NCBI GenBank assembly: GCA_905221605.1
Contig: CAJNDS010002622.1
Coordinates: forward strand, 64,001 to 77,500
Origin: Symbiodinium natans
Taxonomy: Eukaryota > Sar > Dinophyceae > Suessiales > Symbiodiniaceae
Direction: 5' to 3'
Length of the DNA: 13,500 nucleotides
Of this stretch, positions 1-9,437 are shown piece after piece. A model generated the notes under the pieces. It was not told the DNA's origin. It ran no database searches and saw nothing but the letters and a program-made list of their open reading frames with translations. The translations under genes and the position numbers were made by a program. The stretch's first letter is position 1, and each line of letters begins with the position of its first letter.

Positions 1-43
1 TTGCAGAAGCAAGGGCCAAAAACTATAGGAACAAAAACTTGCT

Positions 44-210
44 TCGCGCATACACAGACATATATGCGGCCAGCCCACATGGATCTCATTCTGCTTGCAC
101 AGACATGTTAGTGCGTGCTGTGTGCTGCGAACGCACATACACATATCTTTTTTTCGGCAGCACACATGGATCTCATTCTGCTTGCACAGGCATGTTAGTG
201 CGCTCAAACT
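44..210. repeat. ~87-bp tandem duplication
   Basis: Two adjacent copies share CGCATACACA-like starts and a nearly identical 44-bp core at 73-115 and 160-202 (CATGGATCTCATTCTGCTTG in both). Confidence 0.9.
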
Positions 211-781
211 GCCTGGCGCTGTTTTCCTTCCTCGGTGGACTCCCCGAAGACTACCTTTTAATTGCCCAGGCGCAAAAAGTTACAGTAGTTTGGCGCGCGC
301 ACACGTCCCTTACCTTTCCGCGAAGCCGTGCACAAAATCTAGTCACCGACCTTCTCCCTTACCAGATTGCAAACCCCAAGCGTGCCCGCTGTTGGGGAAA
401 AATATTTCCGGAATATCAAGTATTTGGATTCTACAAGTTAAGAAGCATAAGATATAGCTCTTCCAAGATGAAGAAATATGCAAAGAAAGACAGATGATAC
501 ACCATTAGAGGGAAGATGACGTAAACACCATCCATGATATATTTCTCTAATTAGAAAGAAATGAGAAAAATCTGCTGAGATAATATCTGATGTATAATGT
601 AAACCTAGGAAGGATCCAAATTGTATAGGGTTCGGGTCCACAACTTTTTCAGCGAAAGCTTCGTTTCCAGACTCTACTCTTTCACAATCATTGAATCCCG
701 TGGCTGGATGTTGTTTCGAAACGTGGCCGGTTCAGGGCGGCCTCCTTTTAAGACCTGCTGTGCAGAAACCGTATGTGGGTT
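211..781. other. Unassigned region
   Basis: It is mixed composition, A/T-richer from 450 to 610, with no exon, RNA gene or telomere-type array that I can support. Confidence 0.5.
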
Positions 782-985
782 TGGTTCCCAAAAACGATAT
801 GAACGAAAGTTTGAGCGAACGTATTGAACGAACGTGTTGACCGAACGCTCTGAACGAAAGTGTTGCATAGAAGTGTTTCGCTCCAAGTTTCGAACAAAAG
901 CTTTTGAAGGCATGTCTTGAGCGAAAGGATTTGAATGAACAAGCTGAACGAAAACTTTGACCGACATGTTTTGACAGAAAGCTTT
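782..985. repeat. Degenerate 13-14 bp minisatellite
   Basis: About 14 copies of a unit like TTGAACGAAAGTG, with frequent substitutions (TTGACCGAACGCT, TTGAGCGAAAGGA). It gives Phe/Arg/Ser-rich apparent frames on the minus strand that should not be annotated. Confidence 0.85.
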
Positions 986-1037
986 GACCTGCCGAGGGCT
1001 GCTGTTTGGGAATCAGAAGCTTGGAGGGGACGGCATC

Positions 1038-1119
1038 AACCCCAAACCCTAAACCCTGAACCCTGAACCCCAAACCCTAAACCCCAAACCCCAAACCCTA
1101 AACCCTAAACCCTAAACCC
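1038..1119. repeat. CCCTAAA array with variants
   Basis: About 11 units with CCCTGAA and CCCCAAA variants; followed by AAGTAAGTGA, which resembles a splice donor. Confidence 0.95.
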
Positions 1120-1980
1120 AAAGTAAGTGAATGGAGCACGTGGACCCCCAGAGGCGCATGGGATGAGCTTTTTGGACCAATAACTTGGGGATTCAGAACG
1201 ATACCACATACAACTTCTATTCACTGTGGGGTTTAGGGTTTATTAGGAAAAGGGTTTTAGGGCCAAACTGGTTTCTGATGGCCGGCCTCGGGCCAAGCAA
1301 ACAGGGGGTTGATGGTGTAGGGCTTCCCAATGCAACTGCGGAACCCTTGAAGGTCAGACCCCTCATTCAGGGCTCTCAAGAACCCTGAAACTGCCCTCCC
1401 CCCCTTCGCCCCCTTCCCTAAGCCCTAAACCCTCAACCAAGCGCAAGAATTACACGCACACATCGAGAGAAGTGCACCAAGGAGAATCTAAAGTCCTCCA
1501 ACCCCCCCAAAACCAAGAAAACAAACCCCCAGGGCCAACCTCCCCGGAAACATAGCCCTCAGCGAGTTTTCCAATGCCAAAGACCCCTACTTGACGGACT
1601 CATGGGTTTCGCGTTTGGGGTTCGTGTTGAGGGTTTGGCAAGGAGGGCTTCAGGGTCTAGGGGTAACTGGGCCACAGGTGCTTGCTTCTGTTGTGAGTCT
1701 TTCGGCTCGTGCATCCGACATGGTCCTCGGTTCCGGGTTCAGAAGAGTTTAGGGCTATGTAGCACCGTTTTTCAGCTACGTTTGAGGTACCAATATACCC
1801 ATCAAGCTCCAAGTGTGTAGGACTTGGGGGCGCTTTAAGGTTTCAGCACTAGAGAGACCCGTTGAAGAAGGATGTCGGGTCTTAGGGTCTCGGGAACAAG
1901 CAGATTTTCTCAGAGGCTGTTCCGAAATCCCTTTCATCCTGGAATTAAGAAATGGGAAAATCCATACACGTTGAGGCGAG
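1120..1980. other. Spacer with scattered telomere-type units
   Basis: Short tracts occur at 1228-1263 (TTTAGGG) and 1416-1438 (CCCTAAG/CCCTAAA), with decayed units elsewhere. No exon is supported before 1981. Confidence 0.5.
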
Positions 1981-2061
1981 GTGCCTGAGGATGTCGCCCG
2001 CACCGTCGTGGAGTCGGTGCAAGCCCAGCTGGAGTCGCTTTTGGAGGCTCCCATTCTTCAG
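1981..2061 (+). CDS. Candidate coiled-coil exon (first recognisable)
   Basis: The island lies between GCGAG and CAG/GTTCCG, is 81 nt long and reads 27 codons in phase 0 starting VPEDVARTVVESVQAQLESL. Hydrophobic residues fall at 3-4 spacing (V, V, L, L), typical of an amphipathic helix. An in-frame TGA lies just left of the proposed acceptor, so the frame is not an upstream continuation. The acceptor has only a weak pyrimidine tract. A CCCTAAA array starts 21 nt after the donor. Phase 0 at its end matches phase 0 of the island at 2307. Confidence 0.45.
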
Positions 2062-5000
2062 GTTCCGACTGTGGCCCTACGCCCTAAACCCTAAACCCTA
2101 AACCCTAAACCCTAAACCCTAAACCCTAAACCCTAAACCCTAAACCCTTACCCCTAGGCCGCCTAGACTCCCTACAGTCCTGGACTCCCCAGAGGGCCTG
2201 AAGGCTCTCATTCGTGTACTTTTTTGCTAGGGTTTAGGGTTTAGGGTTTAGGGTTTCGGGTTTAGGGTTTCGGGTTTAGGGTTTAGGGTTTAGGGTTTAG
2301 GGCCAGGTGCATCAGTCCTTGGCCGCGGACATTGTCAAGGCGAGACGTAGCTCGAGAGAGATCCTCCCAGAGCTCACGAAGCTCTGCTCCACTTTCCAGC
2401 TCTGGGCTGTTTTTTGACTACAGGAGGGTTAAGGGTTAAGGGTTTAGGGTTGAGGGTTTAGGGTTAGGGGTTCGGAATAACTACCACTGCCAGCTATTCC
2501 CTGAAAACCCTATTCTACAGAGGGCACCTTGGACCCTAAACCTGTACACTGTTACAACATGCTGGTTGGAGAGCACTCGGTTCTGCGCTCCTGGGGTTCG
2601 ACCCGGTGAACTGTTAAAGATGGCTGCTTGCGACTGCAGTCGCAGTGCTCCTACCCTAAACCCTAAACCCTACACCCTAAACCCTAAACCCTAAACCCCT
2701 AAACCCCTAAACCCCTAACTCCTGCGTCGCCGGCAAAGCCGAGGAAGCTTACGCCTCGAGTGCGCTCCGTGCAGAGCTCCTCGCTTCTTCTTGAGGCCCT
2801 TCAGTAGTCGGGTTTTTGGGGGAGCAAGGGTCTAGTTTATTTCGGGGGGGGTTGTAGCTCTAAGGGTGTAGGAGCTCTAGGAGGCTTACTTGTTTCTGGC
2901 GCCTTGGAGACGAAGAGTTGAGTATTTCTCTGCTCATGGACCATAATACCTGTAAGCCGGTTCTAACAGAGGCCATCCGTCATTCAGGTTCAGGGTTTCC
3001 GTGTAAGGGTCTGTTTAAAGTTAGCGTCGATGGTGGTACGAATGGTTTAGGACAGGTGGTTGGGGTTTTTCATGTGCTTTGCGCCTGCGGAAAATCAGCT
3101 TCCCCTATATGTACCTACGTACCCCCATAAGAAGATTCAGAACAAACGCCCAACCAAGCACTCATGCATTAGGGTTCTTATTGATAGGGTTGTCATTATG
3201 TCATCATGACTATCAGCACGGTTTCCATGCACATCATCAGTATCACCGGGGCATCGTCATTCTTGATATTCATAGGGTTACCCTCGTGGGTACTTGTGTG
3301 GGTCTTTCCCCTGCAAGTCGACGACCCGCCTGAGGTAGCCTGGCACAAGTCTTGGGCCAGGCACAGGATCTGGTATTGCAGCCTCCGAAATTGGAGACGA
3401 CGAATCCGGAGGAGGGTGCAGTTTTTGTTGTTTTTCCCGTCTGGGCCCTTGAAGTACGGATCGGGTTCTTAAGCCGGGTAGGGGCCATTATTCTGACATG
3501 TCTCCACTGCTCAGCATACGCTGATCCCAAGAACCGCTGCCTTCACTTACTTCTGAGGGCGGCGCGTCGTCCGCAATGCAGCAGCCAAAGTATATCCCAA
3601 ATCCCCTAAGGCCTAGATAATTACATCGCAACTGCCCAGCATACCCATGCTAAATAAACCGCTCCCTGCAACACTTAAACTTAAGCCTTGCATTTTTCAT
3701 GAGAGTGTTTTAACAACCTGGAGCACCTGGCCGAAAGGGGTCCCTTGGCCTTCAGGGCTTCTTTCAGAATTGATAACATTTGGTATTAAAGAAGTTGGGA
3801 TCAAGACATAGGTCTAAGTGCACATGTAAATTTAGAAGTATAAGAACACCTAGATTTAAAAGAACATTGCATTAAAACAAATTATGTATATGGGCTACGG
3901 CAAATTCACCCCAAACCCTGAACCCCTGAACCCCTGAACCCCTGAACCCCTGAACCCCTGAACTCCTAAACCCTAAACCCTAAACCCTAAACCCTAAACC
4001 CTAAACCCTTTACGAAGCCAGGAGGACCAGCATGCGGGGCAGCTCCGAGCGGACTTGTGCCTAGGCTGCTCCGAGCTCAGGCCCCTTGCGGCCATGCCCC
4101 CTTTCAGGTGTATATAGTCCCTTCCCCCTGATATGATTTTTTTTTCTTCCGGTTTAGGGTTTAGGGTTTAGGGTCCCTCCCCCCCACCCCACCCTTCCCC
4201 GAAGAATGCATACTCCCCATACGCAATTACAAAAAACCACTATCAATGGAGCATCTAATGTTTGGGGGCAGGGGGGAGGGTTGATATGCGGGGGAATGAA
4301 ATAAGTGCAAGATGTATAGTAGAGCATATATACAAGATATTATATATTATAATATACAGTTTATGCTGTGTATAGCATAGAATACATTATATACTACAAA
4401 ATACATAATATACATATATATATATATATATTCATTTGTACAATGTCCTGTTGCACAGAGCTGTTGGTGCGACTTTGTGCTTCGCCCTGGCTGCTCTGGC
4501 TCAGTTGCCAGGCAGTTCGCCCATTAAACGCACGGAAGCCAAGCCATAGTCGGACCCAAACCCTAAGCCCTAAATCCTAAACCCCGGGGCCTGATACTGC
4601 CTGATACCCTCACTTTCCCCTCTCACCAGGCTTCGGGATGTTTTGAAAGAGAACCCAAGACTAGGACCCACAGTAGGCCCTTGCTCTTGTTTTGGGTCTA
4701 GGTTCCCTTATAAGCGGCTTTTGCTCGCAGGCTATGCTAGATGCTAATGTTCGCGTTTTAAATCTGCTTGGCGTGGCGGGTGGCCAAAACCCTTGCCTGC
4801 TGTGTGCGAGTGTAGTCGAAGCCCTAGACCCTCCATTCAGAAAACAAACCCACCAACCCCCCCCAAAAAAAAACCTAAACCCTAAACCCTAAACCCTAAA
4901 CCCTAAACCCTAAACCCTAAACCCTAAACCCTAAACCCTAAACCCTAAACCCTAAACCCTAAACCGGACAAACAAAGGTCCGAGGCCGCCGACAGCCTGC

Positions 5001-8000
5001 ACGAGGCGGAGGAGAAGCTCCACTCCCTCCTCTCCCTGGACAAGGCTCACGGAGTTTTGAGGAACGGTGTCTTTTGTCTGGTTGAAACCAAGTGGTCTAG
5101 AGTTCCTATATATACATACATACATATACAACATATACATATATATATATATATATATTATGCTACCACAATATGAGAATGTCTGCGCAAGATACGGGCC
5201 TAAACCCTGAACCCTGAACCCTTTCTTCCGCTACATGCACATTGTCCAGAGATCTCCTGAAGAACTCACGTAACCCTTCAGCTCTTCAAAACGATCTTGC
5301 CAGCAGCCCCTGCACATCGCCCGCAAACCAAACAACCCCCCAAGCAGCCTGAGCAAACACACATGTGCACGAGGTAGCACAAAAAATATACATGGGAAAA
5401 TATGCAAATATAGACACACCTTAAATAAACGAACAAATAAACACATAAATGCATAAATCAATAAATAAATATAAATAAATATAAATAAATATAAATAAAT
5501 ATAAATAAATATAAATAAATATAAATAAATATAAACGAACAAATAAACACATAAATGCATAAATTAATAAAAATATAAAAACAAATAAATAAATATATAT
5601 ATATATATATATATATGTGCTTACTTACTCATTTATTTATTAGTCTATTTTTTGCTTATTTATGTATTTGTACGAGCCGCCAACTTAACCATTAACACAC
5701 AAGTCGCCCAAGTTTTTGGAGACTCCTGAAGCCCGAGACTTTGCCTCCAACTCCTCGAAGGCCGGCGGGCCGAGAAATCCGCTCGACGAGCTGGCCGAGC
5801 AGGCCCCAATAGACCTCCAAAGAGCGGAACCCTTTTAGGGTTTATAGGGTTTAGGGTTCACGGTTCAGGGTTCAGGGTTTAGGGTTTAGGGTTTAGGGTG
5901 AGGGTTTAGGGTTTAGGGTCTCAAAAAAAAGGCTTTCAGGGTTGACCCTAAACCCCAAAAACCATCGCCCCAGCTGTGCCGGAGGGAAAAAAGCCTTGAA
6001 ACCTAAGCCCTAGACCCTAGACCCTAAACCCTAAACCCTAAACCCTAAACCCTAAACCCTAAACCCTAAACCCTAAACTCCCGCCGGGAACCCTGAGGCG
6101 GAGAAGGCCCTGAAAGCAGCAAGAGCCGTTGCAGCCAGGCCGGGTCGGCGTCTCGGGTTTAGGGTACCAGGGTTTGGGTTTAGGGTTTAGGGTTGAGGGT
6201 TTAGGGTTTAGGGTTTAGGGTACCAGGGTTGTGGGTTTAGGGTAGGGTACCAGGGGGAGAGCCTTGAAGCATGTAGCAACAGGGGGGCGGCGGGATTTGC
6301 TGAACCCTGAGCTCAAGGACCGTCACGAAGTCTGAGCCGTTGAGCTCTCGACGCTGAAATCGACAATGGCCAGTTCTCTAAAGTATGCCCAAGAAATATC
6401 AAGAAACAGGGGGCGCGCGTGTCATAATGCCCAAAGAGGGACCCTACCGTAGGGGAATGTAGTGAACCCACCACGTGCCGCTGGGAAGATGGCGGAGGCA
6501 AGTGGCAGCGGCTAGAAAGTTCACCCCTCGCGTCCGGAACCTTGGCTTTTCAATGATGCTCCAGGTCCACCCCTTGAGTGTGATCAAGCGTTTAGGGTTT
6601 AGGATTTGGGGTTGAGGGTTTAGAGGGTTTAGGATTTAGGGTTTAGGGTTGAGTTTATGGACATTTGAGTGGACCCGTTCTGGTCATGGGTCGGTGAGAG
6701 TGAGGCCTGAAGTTGGTTGCAGCTACGTGTGCTCTTGGCCCGAAGCCCGTCAACCACCACACAGTCCGGGGCCCGCCCTACTCCGCACACCGGTTTAGGG
6801 TTTAGGGTTTAGGGTTTAGGGTTTCTATAAACTCAAAGCCCGACGCACCCTCAACCCCAAACCCTCTAGACTTCAATTCCTGAGTGCGTTAAAGCGGCAG
6901 CGTGAAGTGGACGGACTCGCTGTAAGGGTGAGACGCTTGGCTTAAGGGAGCATGGCCTCTTTTCTGGGCAAGCACATCAAGTGGTTTAGGGTTGCGGGTC
7001 TAGGGAAAACCTTCATGAGGAGCCGACCTAGAGCGACACATGCACGAAGGTGGCCCCACGTTGCCGCAGGAAACGGCGACGACCACTGAACCTCAAAATT
7101 CAAAGCCCAAGACCCTAAAAACTCAAAAAGCTTGCGCCCGAAAGGCCCAATAGACCTCAAAAGGCTAAACCCTACACTCTTCTCGAGCTTTTGGGACCTC
7201 TGTCGAGGAACTTGGCCGCCACGGAATACGCAAAGCTGCAGAAGAAGCTCCAACGCCTTGAGGCCCCCCGATACATGGTCATGAGAGGGGTCGCTTGAAC
7301 AGAGGTTCATAAGGCTTGGGGGTTCAGGGTTTGGGGCTTAAACCCTTAGGGTTTGGGGGGGTGGGGTTTCTTGTTTTTCGGGGTACGTTGAGGCCCCTTT
7401 GCCGGTGATCCTTGGGCCTAGACTGCAAAATCCCCTAAGCCCTAAGCCCCGAAGGCCCTACGCCTGTAGCTCTTAGCCACGGCGACTAGTCCTCGAAGTC
7501 ATGCTCCCTAAGCCCCAAGCCTCCGAGCCCCACTGCGCTCCCAATCGTGGTCGAACCTTGAAAGCCAAATGTCAAGAATCATAACTTCAACACCCGAAAG
7601 CCCCACCCCTCCCAACGCCCTCAACCCTAAGCCGCCTCAAACAGCAACCAAAAGAAGTCTGCTAAAAATCTTAGCACTTGAAAGGCCTACAAGAACAGTC
7701 GGCTTCAAAACGCAAAACCGGAGAGCACATTGAATAATGGCAGGACAGACCAAACCTCGAAAGCACCCGACAGCCTCAAAAAGCTTCCCTCAATCCGAAA
7801 CCCTGCAGTGGCCCTAGACCACTAAGCCAAGCGTGGAACCCTAAACCCCAAACCCTAAACCCCAAACCCCTAAACCCTAAACCATAAACCCTAAACCTCC
7901 AGGCCGAGCTCAGGCCGCTCCGAGCCCCGAAGCCTCCGCCCGTCGACACCGCGGCGCTGGCGGAGCTGGCGGGGACGCTGGCGCAGGTGGAGTCGGGCGT

Positions 8001-9327
8001 CCAGGACACAGGGTGGGGGGGTTGAGGGTTTAGGGTTTAGGGTTTGGGGTTTGGGGTTAGGGTTTAGGGTTTAGTGTTTAGGGTTCCTCGCTTGGGTTAG
8101 GCAGTGGAGGGGGTACGACTCCAGGCGAGGTGCGAAGCCTGTTGCAAAGGGTTTGGGGCTGAAGGGCTGGCCTGGGTTTGGAGAGATTTGGGGGCGAGAA
8201 GGACAGATTTCTCCGCCGTTGTTTCACTTTCAGCCCCCCGCGAACCTTCAGAAGGATTCGGAGCCCGAGCATCCCCTTCACTCCTAAACGATCCCTCCCC
8301 CCCCACCCCCCCCGCACGCAGGAAGCCAACATCGCGCTTGATGCTGGCGACTTGGCCCCCGATGCGCTGCAGAAGTTGGAAGCCGATCTTCTGGCTTGGC
8401 TGAAAGCGCTGGCCGCGGGGCGGACGATGGCTTGTGTCCTAAATTTTTAAACCGTGGGAGCTTCGGTTGATGTCTCGGGTTTGCTGGATGGATCATCCCC
8501 CTCCCCTCCTCAGCATGTAGGTGTTCCTTGAAAAGTGATGAAGAGGGGCTGCCGAATGATTTGCTGTCACAGGGGTAGGAGGGCTCTTTGCACCTCAACC
8601 GACCTCGTTTGCTTTGTAAACAATCGCACAACTCAGCTGACGAACCCAAGTCTGCGAAAGAGAGAGGGGGAAAGAGACAGAGATGCCACTTGGGCTCTAG
8701 GCTCCCTCTCGCCAGCCCGTGGCAGATGCCCTCAACTTCGTGTTCACAGCCAGAAGTCGAGGAACCCTTACGATCTCAAACGAAGACAGATCCCAAAACC
8801 ACCCATGTTCACGGTGGGAGCCTTTGTTCTCATTGACGGTAAGGCTTCAACTGGAAGGGTGCCACGCGCTCCCTTAACGGAATGTCGTGCGCGAGCGACG
8901 CGGGCCGTTTCCCGAACCCCTGCCACTGCGTGGGGAGGGGTGGGTGGGGGCGGGGGGGTGGAAGGGTTTGCGTAGCCGGTCCACTCTCGGGAAGTTGCTG
9001 AGAAAAGGCCAAAGGAATAAATCCTCAGCGAGAAGACAGGGCGAAAGCCAATCAAACGGAATCAAATTCAGGTGGGCCCCCTTTGTTTGAGGCGGAAAGC
9101 CTGAAAGTGATGATACCAAGATGTGTCTGCACTGCACAACAGATAGGGGGGTGTCGTGAATGATCGCACGCCTGTGGCGGCCAGTTGTCATATTTTCAGA
9201 GAGACTCTGCGAGATAACACCAGGGAAGAGACCAACACCCACCAGACAGACAAAGAAAAAGAACGAGAGAGAGAGAGAGGGAGAGGCGCGCGCGGGGGGG
9301 GGTCCCCCGGGCCCCTCATGCCCCGTA

Positions 9328-9362
<35 letters not shown>

Positions 9363-9403
9363 AGAAGAAGAAGAAGAAGAAGAAGAAGAAGAAGAAGAAG
9401 AAG

Positions 9404-9437
<34 letters not shown>

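Noticed and set aside
39-497. 152-residue plus-strand frame
   Set aside because: It spans a tandem duplication, another frame is open over the same region, and composition is not protein-like.
2555-2615. tRNA-like segment (TGCT/AGCA D-arm-like stem at 2560-2575, GTTCGACCC B-box-like at 2596)
   Set aside because: Anticodon, T and acceptor stems do not pair; at most a tRNA-derived SINE remnant.
4629-4699. Possible exon after TCACCAG
   Set aside because: Not coiled-coil, and the flanking exons join in phase without it.
4873-4965. True chromosome end (telomere)
   Set aside because: Arrays are short, internal, in both orientations and repeated throughout, so they are interstitial.
5231-5560. 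Minus-strand 109-residue frame
   Set aside because: Mostly TATT/TTTA microsatellite translation.
8535-8975. 146-residue plus-strand frame
   Set aside because: Overlapping frames are equally open, there is no recognisable domain, and the tail is G-rich low complexity; it could include an exon but I cannot place borders.
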